A stretch of DNA of 57,815 nucleotides from a virus. Shown here in pieces: positions 1 through 7,316 of this stretch (within the stretch, counting starts at the first letter, position 1; each line of letters starts with the position of its first letter). A program made the position numbers and the translations under genes. Below the pieces are notes generated by a model that was given only the letters and a program-made list of their open reading frames with translations, was not told where the DNA came from and did not search any database. Location of the stretch: IMG/VR virus record IMGVR_UViG_3300047564_006062, positions 1-57,815 of that record. One strand, 5' to 3'.

Positions 1-450
1 GAGTTTGATCGTTATGTCTTCTTCGTTTTGATAAGGTCCACAAAATTGATATCTGGTGATAGTGATACGTTTTGGACAAAAATGTTTGCTCCATACGTTA
101 TTAGAAAGTATCAAGTAATAACCGGCCCAATATTGACTCTTACTTTTTTCTGTTTTTGTATAAATGGGTATACGATTTTTAACATCATAAACCACGTTAT
201 AACTTTTACCTGAGATAGGAAATCCGTAAACTTTACTGGTACTATTTTTTTGTGATTTGGCTGTTGATGAAAATTTTATATTATATTTTTGTTTTAGAAC
301 TTTAACACTCGGGAAAAATTCTCTTTGTTCATTGTGAACGTAAACAACACCACCATGATTAACTGCCTGTATGGTTGCTATTTTTTCACCTTGGTTTTCA
401 ACTACCCAAAATTTATTTTTAACTACTGGTTTGGCGATTGGGGTGGTCAT
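1..450 (-). CDS. Conserved phage hypothetical protein, partial at window edge
   Basis: An open frame of 150 codons starts at an ATG at 448-450 and runs off the left edge without a stop, so the C-terminus is not visible. The protein is basic and soluble-looking, with an HGGVVYVHNEQ stretch near residue 32 and many Lys, Tyr and Ser residues. Its ATG overlaps the stop of the next upstream gene (ATGA), which indicates translational coupling in the same minus-strand operon. I do not recognise a family. The frame is clearly coding because it is long and joined to its neighbour; the function is unknown. Confidence 0.8.
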   Translation of the reverse strand, partial: MTTPIAKPVVKNKFWVVENQGEKIATIQAVNHGGVVYVHNEQREFFPSVKVLKQKYNIKFSSTAKSQKNSTSKVYGFPISGKSYNVVYDVKNRIPIYTKTEKSKSQYWAGYYLILSNNVWSKHFCPKRITITRYQFCGPYQNEEDITIKL

Positions 451-728
451 TTTTTTGCTAATGTATGATGTGTTACAATTTTTCCTAATTCTTGACCGAG
501 ATCCTGACTGTCTCCTATAACATACATATCATCCTCGTTGCCGTAACCTTGCGATACCCTAATCACATATCCGCCATGGGCGGTATGTACATCAAAGGAT
601 ATTTTTTTGTTTGGTAATTTTTTATCTATTCCGTATGCACCCGCACCTAAATCAATTTGTGATATTTGTCCTATACTTAAAGGACCTAAAGTTGCTGCCG
701 ATGATCCTGCCATGGTGTATGTGCTCAT
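447..728 (-). CDS. Small conserved phage protein, paralogue of the next gene
   Basis: A 93-residue protein whose ATG overlaps the stop of the upstream gene by four bases. The second half (ISFDVHTAHGGYVIRV, then YVIGDSQDLGQELGKIV) aligns by eye with the C-terminal half of the neighbouring 89-residue protein: both have a beta-strand, an H-x-A-x-GG turn, a short strand and a D-Q-D helix. The N-terminus is Gly/Ser/Ala-rich. No signal peptide or membrane segment is visible. This looks like a widely shared small T4-like phage protein without known function. Confidence 0.8.
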   Translation of the reverse strand: MSTYTMAGSSAATLGPLSIGQISQIDLGAGAYGIDKKLPNKKISFDVHTAHGGYVIRVSQGYGNEDDMYVIGDSQDLGQELGKIVTHHTLAKK

Positions 729-994
729 ATCTTCATTTGTTCCAACATGATTGCCTGTGCTACTTGTTTTGCAAAGTCTTGGTCTTCGTGAATCATGTAC
801 AAGGTATTTTCGTGTCTATCTGTTTTTTCGTTGTATTTTCTTGATTCAAAAATGTGACCGCCCACTGCTCGATGCAATGTAAAGTTTAATCCCTCATTTC
901 TTAAATGATCTCTTGATGATACTACTGTTTCTTTAAGCATTATAGGTTCTTCTTGTTGCAACCAATTGCGTATGATTCGTCGTAACCAATTCAT
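725..994 (-). CDS. Small conserved phage protein, paralogue of the previous gene
   Basis: An 89-residue protein with the core LNFTLHRAVGGHIFESRKY followed by an acidic DQD helix near the C-terminus. The same arrangement is present in the adjacent 93-residue protein, so the pair looks like an ancient tandem duplication. The ATG at 992-994 overlaps the stop of the upstream gene. The N-terminus (MNWLRRIIRNWLQQEE) is an amphipathic helix. Function unknown. Confidence 0.8.
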   Translation of the reverse strand: MNWLRRIIRNWLQQEEPIMLKETVVSSRDHLRNEGLNFTLHRAVGGHIFESRKYNEKTDRHENTLYMIHEDQDFAKQVAQAIMLEQMKI

Positions 995-1335
995 TGTTTA
1001 TTTTCCTGTTGTTGACACAATACCTTCATCATTTCAAACTTGTCATTTAATTCTTTTAGTCCAGGGTGTCTGGCCATTAGTGATTGTAATCGTGATTCTT
1101 CTTCCATTTTTTTAATAGACCAATCCATGGCTTGTTGTGCCATTGGACTCAACAAGATATCGGCGGTAGTTTCAACAGAGAACCATGCCACTCCATTATA
1201 CACTTCCATGGTATTCGAGCTGGTATTGTACCGCAACATCCCGGCACTTTGTGCACCTGGACTCATTGGAGGTACATTACTGTAGCCAGCGCCAATTTGA
1301 ATATGATTGCTACTACTGTGAATATTTTTTATCAT
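991..1335 (-). CDS. Possible virion-associated protein with a fibre-type motif
   Basis: I chose the ATG at 1333-1335, which gives 114 residues and an ATGA overlap with the upstream gene; an upstream in-frame ATG would overlap that gene by about 90 bases. The segment GMLRYNTSSNTMEVYNGVAW (about residues 45-65) is the 'RYN-x-EVYDG-x-W' strand pair common in phage fibre and tail-tip proteins. The C-terminal half is a charged helix rich in Met, Glu, Lys and Gln. A structural or assembly role is an inference from this motif; no specific family is recognised. Confidence 0.7.
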   Translation of the reverse strand: MIKNIHSSSNHIQIGAGYSNVPPMSPGAQSAGMLRYNTSSNTMEVYNGVAWFSVETTADILLSPMAQQAMDWSIKKMEEESRLQSLMARHPGLKELNDKFEMMKVLCQQQENKQ

Positions 1336-1706
1336 ATGTATTCCGCTAACAAAATTGCAACCACAAATCCAATAAGTAGATAAGTGATAGCGTGAATCAA
1401 TTGATCCACACCAATCCAGAACCAAAAAGCATCTGCATCAGTGGATAATCTAACTGTTACTCTACGATGTGCTAAATCTACTGTATAGTGAATTACAGCA
1501 TCAAATACTGCTAACATAACGCAGGCTTGCAACCCCAAAAAATGCATAAGGATCACATAAGTTAAAGCACCATGTAGACCAGCATGTTGCAATCCGCCCA
1601 GTCTACCAAAGTGTCCTTTGTCCTTGAGCATTCTATCGCTTTGCCAGCAAAAGTCTGCCAAGAAATGTTTTACAAACAACAAGGCCAATATGAGCCATGT
1701 TGTCAT
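1332..1706 (-). CDS. DUF3307 family integral membrane protein
   Basis: A 124-residue hydrophobic protein with about four membrane segments. It has the DUF3307 pattern: an early KHFLADFCWQSDRM (His, Asp and Gln in the first helix), a central LQHAGLHGALTYV, then HYTVDLAHRR and a late GVDQLIHA. This family occurs in bacteria and phages; its biochemical role is unknown. The ATG overlaps the stop codon of the RNase H gene, and the stop is joined to the downstream gene, so it is an inner member of an operon. Confidence 0.85.
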   Translation of the reverse strand: MTTWLILALLFVKHFLADFCWQSDRMLKDKGHFGRLGGLQHAGLHGALTYVILMHFLGLQACVMLAVFDAVIHYTVDLAHRRVTVRLSTDADAFWFWIGVDQLIHAITYLLIGFVVAILLAEYI

Positions 1707-2692
1707 CCGGGATACTCCGCGCCCAATAGTTCAGCGTAGTTTGAACTATGTTCACTAAGTCTGTTTAGTTCATATTTGCCGCAGAACTTCAAGAATTGAG
1801 CACCTACCATTGGTCTACTTTGCTTGACTGCACCTACTGCTATAGTCTCTGCGATTTTTGCTTTAATCTCTGCAGGTTGTGCAGAGAGATCAACAAGCAC
1901 TCTATTACGTTCGTAGTCATCTAACACTCGATGTTCCACACCGTTATGGTCTGTCCATCGCTGAAGCATAAGGTTATTCCAAGCATATCCTTTTTTATGT
2001 TGGTCAGCAAAAGCTTCAGTGAGACCAATTTTGTTCTTGCTACCCTTGGTCCTAACACCCGGATAAGCGGAAAAGATATTATCTGTTGGATCGCCGCGCA
2101 TACACTTCTCAAACAGGATCCACTGCGGATCAGGGATACGCTTGGGTTCCTTAGTCTTTTTATCAATTACTGGCTTACCTTTCTTGTCAAGAATGCCCTC
2201 TAACGTGTGGAGTTCGTCGGCAACACCGTTATATTGCTGGACGTTCGGCGCAAGAAGTTGATAGAAGTCAGTGTCTGAGGATATGATAACATGGTCGTCA
2301 TTGGGGTGGGCTTGTATAAAGCCGGCAATAAGATCATCTGCTTCAAGTTCCGGGTGTTGAAGAACTGTGCAATTAGTCTTTTCTGCGAGGAACGTTTTAA
2401 GGTTATCAAACGCTTCCCAAAATAGTTTGTCCTCTTCCTGCTCTGATTCAGTGAGGGCCGCACGAGCGACTGCACGATTCTTTTTGTACGGCTCGTAATA
2501 ATCTTTTCGCCATGACCGTCCTTCCAAACAAAATACCACGTGATCGGCTTTCTGATCCCGCCAAGCCTTATTAACCGAACCAAGGGTAACATGAATAGCG
2601 AATCCTAATTTATCCCAGGTGTCCGATTGACGGTGAGCTGAATGACGAGCACGAAAGAATGTGTTTGCGGTGTCTACAATTAGATATCTCAT
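1703..2692 (-). CDS. rnh: RNase H / 5'-3' exonuclease of the T4 Rnh (FEN) family
   Basis: A 329-residue flap-endonuclease-type nuclease that removes RNA primers and trims 5' flaps during phage lagging-strand synthesis. Metal-binding acidic motifs are visible: VDTAN at residue 6, ELEADDLIAGF near 118, SSDTDFYQLL near 139 and RGDPTDNI near 199, the last leading into a helix-hairpin-helix region. Length is close to T4 Rnh (305). A sigma70-like promoter lies directly upstream with only six bases between its -10 box and the ATG, and no Shine-Dalgarno sequence is present, so the gene is probably read from a leaderless early mRNA. Confidence 0.95.
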   Translation of the reverse strand: MRYLIVDTANTFFRARHSAHRQSDTWDKLGFAIHVTLGSVNKAWRDQKADHVVFCLEGRSWRKDYYEPYKKNRAVARAALTESEQEEDKLFWEAFDNLKTFLAEKTNCTVLQHPELEADDLIAGFIQAHPNDDHVIISSDTDFYQLLAPNVQQYNGVADELHTLEGILDKKGKPVIDKKTKEPKRIPDPQWILFEKCMRGDPTDNIFSAYPGVRTKGSKNKIGLTEAFADQHKKGYAWNNLMLQRWTDHNGVEHRVLDDYERNRVLVDLSAQPAEIKAKIAETIAVGAVKQSRPMVGAQFLKFCGKYELNRLSEHSSNYAELLGAEYPG

Positions 2693-2698
2693 GCAGTA

Positions 2699-2727
2699 AT
2701 ATTAGCATATTATAACAACCGTGTCAA
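2699..2727 (-). promoter_or_regulatory. Sigma70-like early promoter of rnh
   Basis: Read on the minus strand: -35 TTGACA (2722-2727), a 17-base spacer, -10 TAATAT (2699-2704) preceded by an extended TGC. Six bases separate the -10 from the ATG at 2690-2692, so the predicted +1 is about the first base of the start codon. The -35 lies inside the end of the upstream SGNH gene. Confidence 0.8.
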
Positions 2728-3393
2728 GTGCGGTAAAAGAAATTCTGCCCATTTTCTGTGGGCATCTGCTCGAAAATGATAGCTTGGTAAACTGATAAAG
2801 CCATTATTGGTTAACCATTGCCAATATGTCATATCTGGGTCGTATGGTTCAATATAACTGTTTTTCCAATCAACCATCGGTTGATTTACAAAATCGCTGT
2901 AAGTGTTAAAAAATAGGTGAGGTATTTTAAGGTTTTCAAGTTCATTGTGAAAATTATAAATCAACTCGTGTGCTTTTCGTTCACATGCCTCTCTATTAAT
3001 ATTCAACACGTAATTTTTGTATCGAGTTATAATTGCTTCGGGCCAGTCATGACCTACACCGCCGGCATTTACTTGCCACCAGACACCATCCAAAAACCAT
3101 TCTTCTCTTTCCCATGTGCTCCATCCTATTACTATAAAATCGGGGGAGCCGGTTTCTTTTATATATTGTCTGGTTGTCCTAATTATTCTATCATTACTGC
3201 TGGCGGCTTCGGCATCACAGTGAAATATAGCATTTAATTCATTAGCAAGCAAACAACCGTAACTGGCACGTTCATTTTCTGGGTGCGGAATTCGGCCTAA
3301 ATTTTTGTATAACGGATCATCTTGAGCAAAACAATAATTATTTACAGCTTCTGCTCCTGCACTATGACTATCGCCATTTACATATAGAATCAC
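2710..3393 (-). CDS. SGNH/GDSL-type hydrolase-like protein
   Basis: A 227-residue protein with the SGNH block I motif GDSHSAG at residues 7-13 (nucleophile Ser), an SSNDRIIRTT segment near 65, an IVIGWSTWEREEW strand-loop, and a C-terminal D210-x-H212 pair in YHFRADAHRKWAEFL that fits the catalytic Asp/His block. The family hydrolyses ester or acetyl groups; in T4-like phages such proteins recur without an assigned substrate. An O-acetyl-glycan substrate would fit the glycan genes nearby, but that is inference. No signal peptide is seen, so it acts in the cytoplasm or virion. Confidence 0.8.
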   Translation of the reverse strand: MILYVNGDSHSAGAEAVNNYCFAQDDPLYKNLGRIPHPENERASYGCLLANELNAIFHCDAEAASSNDRIIRTTRQYIKETGSPDFIVIGWSTWEREEWFLDGVWWQVNAGGVGHDWPEAIITRYKNYVLNINREACERKAHELIYNFHNELENLKIPHLFFNTYSDFVNQPMVDWKNSYIEPYDPDMTYWQWLTNNGFISLPSYHFRADAHRKWAEFLLPHLTRLL

Positions 3394-3776
3394 GATATTT
3401 CGGCTCTTCCATTGCCAAGATCGTTCCTATCTACTCTTCTTGGTCTTGAATCAATGGGCTGATTAGCTTCCCATTGTTCAAAATTTTCGTTTAGTATGTT
3501 ACGGCAAATGCTCTGAAACCAACGGTCCACTATTTCAGCATCAGAATCATCTTTTTTTTGCATATAACCTGCTTTGACCAGTCTTGCAACAAATACCTCA
3601 TTCCAGTCTAACTCAAATGCACCGTTGCCTACATCATCAGGATCAAGCTCAACACTTACTACACTGATATACGGTTCGCCGGCTTCTGTAGCCATCTCTT
3701 TAGCCGTTTTAGCTTTAACTTTAACTTTTGGTTTTTCTTGTTTTATTTCTGGCTTTTTCTTTAACCAATCAAACAT
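3390..3776 (-). CDS. Conserved T4-like hypothetical protein
   Basis: A 128-residue protein with a strongly basic N-terminus (Lys/Val/Ala repeats to about residue 27) and an acidic globular remainder containing SVVSVELDPDDVGNGAFELD and WNEVFVARLVKAGY. The stop overlaps the downstream ATG and the start lies within the upstream DUF1289 gene. The N-terminal Lys-rich tail could contact nucleic acid, but no domain is recognised. Confidence 0.75.
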   Translation of the reverse strand: MFDWLKKKPEIKQEKPKVKVKAKTAKEMATEAGEPYISVVSVELDPDDVGNGAFELDWNEVFVARLVKAGYMQKKDDSDAEIVDRWFQSICRNILNENFEQWEANQPIDSRPRRVDRNDLGNGRAEIS

Positions 3777-3945
3777 AAGAATCTCCTTGAATTCTGTTTT
3801 GTAATTGTCTAATTATTGCACTTTTTTCTTCATCAGTATATTTGGCCCAGTTGCTTATTTCGGCAATTGTTCTAAAGCATCCTGTACAAATATCATTTGT
3901 ATTTAATTTGCAAATATTATTGCAAGGCGAAGTTACGTTCCCCAT
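3769..3945 (-). CDS. DUF1289-type small cysteine protein
   Basis: A 58-residue frame from the ATG at 3943-3945. It contains SPCNNICKLNTNDICTGCFR followed by TIAEISNWAKYTDEEK and a terminal QLQNR helix. This is the full DUF1289 pattern: four Cys as CxxxC and CxxC, then an aromatic W-x-x-Y/M motif. The family is common in proteobacteria and probably binds metal; its function is unknown. The start lies within the last codons of queE (13-base overlap) and the stop overlaps the next gene by eight bases, so it is tightly coupled to queE. Confidence 0.85.
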   Translation of the reverse strand: MGNVTSPCNNICKLNTNDICTGCFRTIAEISNWAKYTDEEKSAIIRQLQNRIQGDSYV

Positions 3946-4796
3946 TCGTTCTTGAATAATGGTACTTGCAATCTATCACTATAACGTAATCCATGTCGCA
4001 TAGCTAATTCTGCCACTCGCCTATTATTTAATGAATAAACACTTTCTACTCCACCTACGGGCATTAGATAAACAGATCCATGAAAGCCGGCATTGCGATA
4101 TTGTTCAACTGCCTTTAGCGCATCCTTTACATCTTCATCTGTGGCTACAACAAACTTAAGATATGTATGTCCAATAGTCTGATATTGACGTACAATCTCT
4201 GGACGAATAGCCTCGATCCACGATTCTCCACTGGCTGGTAACTTTGCACTTACACTAAAAGTTACCTCGCGAGAAAAATTAGGACCAGGCATTTGCCATT
4301 GTACAAGATAATCTGCAAAATCAGCAGTTAACTCTTGAGTACCGTTAGTTTCAAAAGTAATTTCTTTTAACTTACGCATACGTGGGTGGTTGAGCAAGTC
4401 TGGATAACTACGCTGCCATCCTAACAGAGGTTCACCACCAGTGATTACCAGATGTTCATCCTTCCATTTTCCGTGCGGAAGAATTTGCATGATGCGCTCT
4501 ACAATACCGTCAGAATCTATTACTGGGCTCAATTCCTTGAATGCAGGATGCCAGCTGGCATAACTGTCACATCCGGTTTTAACTAACGGAAGTTCTTCGT
4601 ACTTGTGAAATGATTCGATGTTTGCATGGGTGTATGCAACATCATCTGCTTCGATACTTATTTCACCTCGCGGCATTCCAAACCCACGGCATGTAAAGTT
4701 ACATCCAAATGTACGGAGAAACACACTGGGTACACCCATGTATCTGCCTTCGCCTTGAACACTATAAAACAATTCTGCTACTTTAATTTTGCTCAT
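3933..4796 (-). CDS. queE: 7-carboxy-7-deazaguanine synthase QueE
   Basis: A 287-residue radical SAM enzyme that converts 6-carboxytetrahydropterin to 7-carboxy-7-deazaguanine (CDG), the core step of preQ0 synthesis. Visible motifs are VQGEGRYMGVPSVFLR at 13-28, ITGGEPLL near 118, FETNGT and FVVATDEDV. The cluster cysteines are atypical: C32 and C36 are in place, but the third Cys with its Asp (GCDSY) is at C76, after an insert of about 39 residues. It lies directly downstream of queD with a two-base gap, so the two are co-transcribed. With FolE and DpdA it points to 7-deazaguanine DNA modification. Confidence 0.93.
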   Translation of the reverse strand: MSKIKVAELFYSVQGEGRYMGVPSVFLRTFGCNFTCRGFGMPRGEISIEADDVAYTHANIESFHKYEELPLVKTGCDSYASWHPAFKELSPVIDSDGIVERIMQILPHGKWKDEHLVITGGEPLLGWQRSYPDLLNHPRMRKLKEITFETNGTQELTADFADYLVQWQMPGPNFSREVTFSVSAKLPASGESWIEAIRPEIVRQYQTIGHTYLKFVVATDEDVKDALKAVEQYRNAGFHGSVYLMPVGGVESVYSLNNRRVAELAMRHGLRYSDRLQVPLFKNEWGT

Positions 4797-4798
4797 TG

Positions 4799-5314
4799 TT
4801 AACCTTCGTATGTGGCTGAGTTAGCACCGTGTTCAAATACTTCTACTGATTTAACACGCACTGTTGGATTGATTGGATAACGCATTTCTCCCGATGCTAA
4901 TAGTTCAGCCATTTTGTCATAACATAGTTTGGCAAACATTTCGCATCCTACACCCGGCACAATACGTAAATCACATAATGCGCCACGTTCATATGGAAGT
5001 TTACTTAAATGATCTTTGCTATCAATATCTACTATTTCGTTCATGTGTTTAAAAAAATCCAACATCGGATCATCTTCGGCGACTATCAAGGTGTGATCAA
5101 ACATGTGATCGGCCCATGCTTTGAATTCTTTGAGTCCACCAAAGTCCATACACCAGTTTTTGTCATCCAGTGTATCGCATTCAAAAATCAATTTAATGCC
5201 AATTGAGTAGCCATGTAATGTTGAACAATGACTGTGTGTGGCACGCCATTGTCTAAAACAACATGACAGTCCTCGGTCGTTACCATATGTTTTTGTTGAG
5301 TAAAACTTTGCCAA
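4799..5314 (-). CDS. queD: 6-carboxytetrahydropterin synthase QueD
   Basis: A 171-residue T-fold protein of the PTPS/QueD family that makes 6-carboxytetrahydropterin from dihydroneopterin triphosphate. The catalytic Cys is C30 in THSHCSTLHGY; MDFGGLK (56-62) and DHTLIV (73-78) are further family motifs. The usual HGH zinc pair reads H34-G-Y36 here, so one ligand is replaced or supplied elsewhere. I accept the TTG start at 5312-5314: a GGAG Shine-Dalgarno lies seven bases upstream and the protein starts at the usual place. It is the first gene of a queD-queE-DUF1289 unit with a possible promoter upstream. Confidence 0.92.
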   Translation of the reverse strand: MAKFYSTKTYGNDRGLSCCFRQWRATHSHCSTLHGYSIGIKLIFECDTLDDKNWCMDFGGLKEFKAWADHMFDHTLIVAEDDPMLDFFKHMNEIVDIDSKDHLSKLPYERGALCDLRIVPGVGCEMFAKLCYDKMAELLASGEMRYPINPTVRVKSVEVFEHGANSATYEG

Positions 5315-5332
5315 TTTGATTCTCCTATATTA

Positions 5333-5362
5333 ATATTAACATAGGCTTGCAGAATTTGTAAA
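5333..5362 (-). promoter_or_regulatory. Possible sigma70-like promoter of queD-queE
   Basis: On the minus strand: -35 TTTACA (5357-5362), then an AT-rich -10 that can be read as TAATAT with an 18-base spacer or TTAATA with 17. It lies in the 98-base gap 5315-5412, which holds no gene, and it precedes a GGAG ribosome binding site and the TTG start. Weaker than the rnh and gene 45 promoters. Confidence 0.5.
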
Positions 5363-5412
5363 GCGGGATGAATGCCAGAAAGGCCGCTGTGTGGAAAAAT
5401 ATTTATTTTATT

Positions 5413-5589
5413 TTATTTGGTAGGGATACAATTTGCTGTAACACGATACCGGTCAGATGCCCATGATTTTATTACCTGATCTCTCACTTTTTGACATTCT
5501 TCAAAATTTTGTGTAGCAAAACTAATTGAACCCTTTGATGGCGGAACGTTTGGAGAAACAGCATGTAACATTATAATTAAGGACCACAT
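5413..5589 (-). CDS. Small secreted or membrane-anchored phage protein
   Basis: A 58-residue frame starting at the ATG at 5587-5589. It begins with a short hydrophobic segment (MWSLIIMLHAVSP), followed by a polar domain with two Cys: FEECQKVRDQVIKSW and a C-terminal TANCIPTK. The layout (signal, conserved Phe/Cys pair, terminal C-x-P) recurs among tiny T4-like phage proteins likely exported to the periplasm. The ATG is four bases after a late-promoter-like CATAAATA. Function unknown. Confidence 0.7.
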   Translation of the reverse strand: MWSLIIMLHAVSPNVPPSKGSISFATQNFEECQKVRDQVIKSWASDRYRVTANCIPTK

Positions 5590-5593
5590 AAAC

Positions 5594-5601
5594 TATTTAT
5601 G
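5594..5601 (-). promoter_or_regulatory. T4-late-type promoter motif CATAAATA
   Basis: CATAAATA on the minus strand, overlapping the TAA stop of the upstream gene (5597-5599) and ending four bases (GTTT) before the next ATG. T4 late promoters carry TATAAATA at -10. If used, transcription would start about at the ATG, giving a leaderless late mRNA. Confidence 0.45.
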
Positions 5602-5935
5602 CTATTTCACGACTATACCGTTCCATTTGTTCTCTCAAATTGCTATTTGTTACATGTTCAAAAAATTTCATAATAAACATACTGGCAGCACTGGCATCGT
5701 CGCCATGAAAATGTAATTTAGTACCACCTGCGCCGTTTTGATGGTGGTGACATCTTTTACCTTTACCGTAACTTACATAATACACTGATTGTTCTCGACC
5801 TCGAGTATCGTACCATCGGTCTTGATATACTTCGCCATCTATTAGACGATACCACTCTACCATTTCGTCTGTAAGTTTATCTACATCAACCCAGACAGCA
5901 TAAGTTACTGTACAACCAGGCGGCAGGGCGATCAT
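5597..5935 (-). CDS. Conserved histidine-rich phage hypothetical protein
   Basis: I place the start at the ATG at 5933-5935 (MIALPPGCTVTY, 112 residues), which overlaps the upstream stop as ATGA and has a GGGAGAG ribosome binding site; a longer frame would overlap that gene by 40 bases. The protein has a KGKRCHHHQNGAGGTKLHFHG stretch, suggesting metal binding, followed by a helical C-terminus. No family is recognised. It follows a phosphoribosyltransferase in the operon. Confidence 0.75.
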   Translation of the reverse strand: MIALPPGCTVTYAVWVDVDKLTDEMVEWYRLIDGEVYQDRWYDTRGREQSVYYVSYGKGKRCHHHQNGAGGTKLHFHGDDASAASMFIMKFFEHVTNSNLREQMERYSREIA

Positions 5936-6483
5936 CTCTCCCACCACGCTTCCCAAGGAAATACTGCCCACATAGGATTTTCATGTTTGTTTATAGATGT
6001 TCCAACATAATCAACGTCTTTAAAATTACTTACTTCGTTGTTCACTAACACAGCAAATCGCGTTGTTTTATTCCAAACGCTATCCCACGCACTGTGGTTG
6101 GGCAAACATCCACTGGTCCAATCATTTTTTATCCATTCGAGAGTGGCACCAGTATCATTGATATCATCTACGATTAAGATTTTTTTTCTATATGCTGGAT
6201 CAACTTTGGTATCACTACCATTTCTTTCGTCGTCGGGTACATATCCAAACGCTTCTTCGGCCATCCATAAATTGCTTTCTGGGCCTAAATTACTATCTCT
6301 TAAACTAACATTCAGGGTATGCATAGGAACGCCTAAATATTGACTAATAAGGACGGCAGGTATAAGGCCACCACGGGTCAAGCCTACAACATAATCTGGA
6401 CGCCAATTTTGATTCGTCATTTCTCTTACGATAGAGTGTATCCACGATCTAACGTGTTTATTGGTGTAGTATACTTTGCTCAT
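5932..6483 (-). CDS. Type I phosphoribosyltransferase
   Basis: A 183-residue PRTase-fold protein. The PRPP-binding signature is ILIVDDINDTGAT at about 101-113, and the N-terminal VVGLTRGGLIPAVLISQYLG matches the hypoxanthine/xanthine PRTase layout. Such enzymes join a purine base to PRPP in salvage. Whether the substrate is guanine, hypoxanthine or a deazaguanine cannot be read from the sequence, but the latter is worth noting in a phage that makes deazaguanines. Overlaps with genes on both sides show it is within an operon. Confidence 0.88.
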   Translation of the reverse strand: MSKVYYTNKHVRSWIHSIVREMTNQNWRPDYVVGLTRGGLIPAVLISQYLGVPMHTLNVSLRDSNLGPESNLWMAEEAFGYVPDDERNGSDTKVDPAYRKKILIVDDINDTGATLEWIKNDWTSGCLPNHSAWDSVWNKTTRFAVLVNNEVSNFKDVDYVGTSINKHENPMWAVFPWEAWWER

Positions 6484-7271
6484 TCTTTACCTCTGAATTG
6501 TGTGTTAGCAGCGTCAACTGCTTCGATTATGCCTGCACTTACATTGTGCTTTTGCATGGAATGTATTATAGCACGAACATCCTTGGGAAAGCAAGCACCT
6601 CCGTATCCGTATTTGCCGTCTGGACCGGGAACTTGAGTATGACTCGATCCCATTCTATTATCTATTTCAATCATTTGAGTAAAATCATCCCAATTGGCAC
6701 CAATTGCGTTGCTCAGTTGACTGAACTGGTTTAGTACTGTTACTTTGGTAGCTAAAAAGGTATTCATAAAATATTTCACAAGACTTGCAGTGATTAGATC
6801 TGTATAATATATAGGAACGGCTGTGTTAACGGCACTTGAAGCAAGTAATTGTGAAACTTTATGAGTCTGACTTTTATTTCCACCAATAAAAATAAATTCA
6901 GGATTAAGATAATCTTGAATGGCCCGACTTGCTACTAAAAATTCAGGCACATGAAAGATGTTATCATGTGCGATATAAGCCTGCCAAAAATCTGGTGGTA
7001 CTGTGCTTTTGATAACAATCATACCTGAATACGTTGTTTTTATTTGATCTAATGTTGTTATTATAATACTAAGATCACATTCGCCAGTATCTATAGAAGG
7101 TGTAGGTACGCATATAAAAATCGCCGACGGATTACCACTAACTAATTCTTGTAAATCACTCACCGATCCGTCCACAGCAGGATCATAATATTTCACTTTG
7201 TGTTGAGAGCCCAACCACGATGCCTGAACTGCCCGCCCAACATAGCCCATTCCGACTATACCTATGTTCAT
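6480..7271 (-). CDS. Short UDP-glucose/GDP-mannose 6-dehydrogenase-like protein
   Basis: A 263-residue NAD-dependent sugar-nucleotide dehydrogenase. GMGYVG (7-12) is the Rossmann loop, CVPTP is at 54-58, K166-x3-N170 fits the catalytic pair and GYGGACFPKD (222-231) carries the catalytic Cys227. Full-length enzymes have about 390-450 residues; the UDP-binding C-terminal domain is missing, as in other phage versions. It would oxidise a hexose C6 to a uronate in nucleotide-sugar form. The start is divergent from the + strand glycosyltransferase-like gene, with TTTAGGAA as a weak ribosome binding site. Confidence 0.85.
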   Translation of the reverse strand: MNIGIVGMGYVGRAVQASWLGSQHKVKYYDPAVDGSVSDLQELVSGNPSAIFICVPTPSIDTGECDLSIIITTLDQIKTTYSGMIVIKSTVPPDFWQAYIAHDNIFHVPEFLVASRAIQDYLNPEFIFIGGNKSQTHKVSQLLASSAVNTAVPIYYTDLITASLVKYFMNTFLATKVTVLNQFSQLSNAIGANWDDFTQMIEIDNRMGSSHTQVPGPDGKYGYGGACFPKDVRAIIHSMQKHNVSAGIIEAVDAANTQFRGKE

Positions 7272-7278
7272 AATTTTC

Positions 7279-7291
7279 CTAAATAAATACC
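7279..7291 (+). promoter_or_regulatory. T4-late-type promoter motif upstream of the + strand gene
   Basis: CTAAATAAATACC on the + strand in the 45-base divergent gap 7272-7316, 26 bases before the ATG at 7317. It matches the recurring (N)TAAATA motif of this window. No sigma70 -35 box is evident at a 17-base spacing. Confidence 0.45.
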
Positions 7292-7316
7292 TATATATTA
7301 AAGCATTATTATTTAA

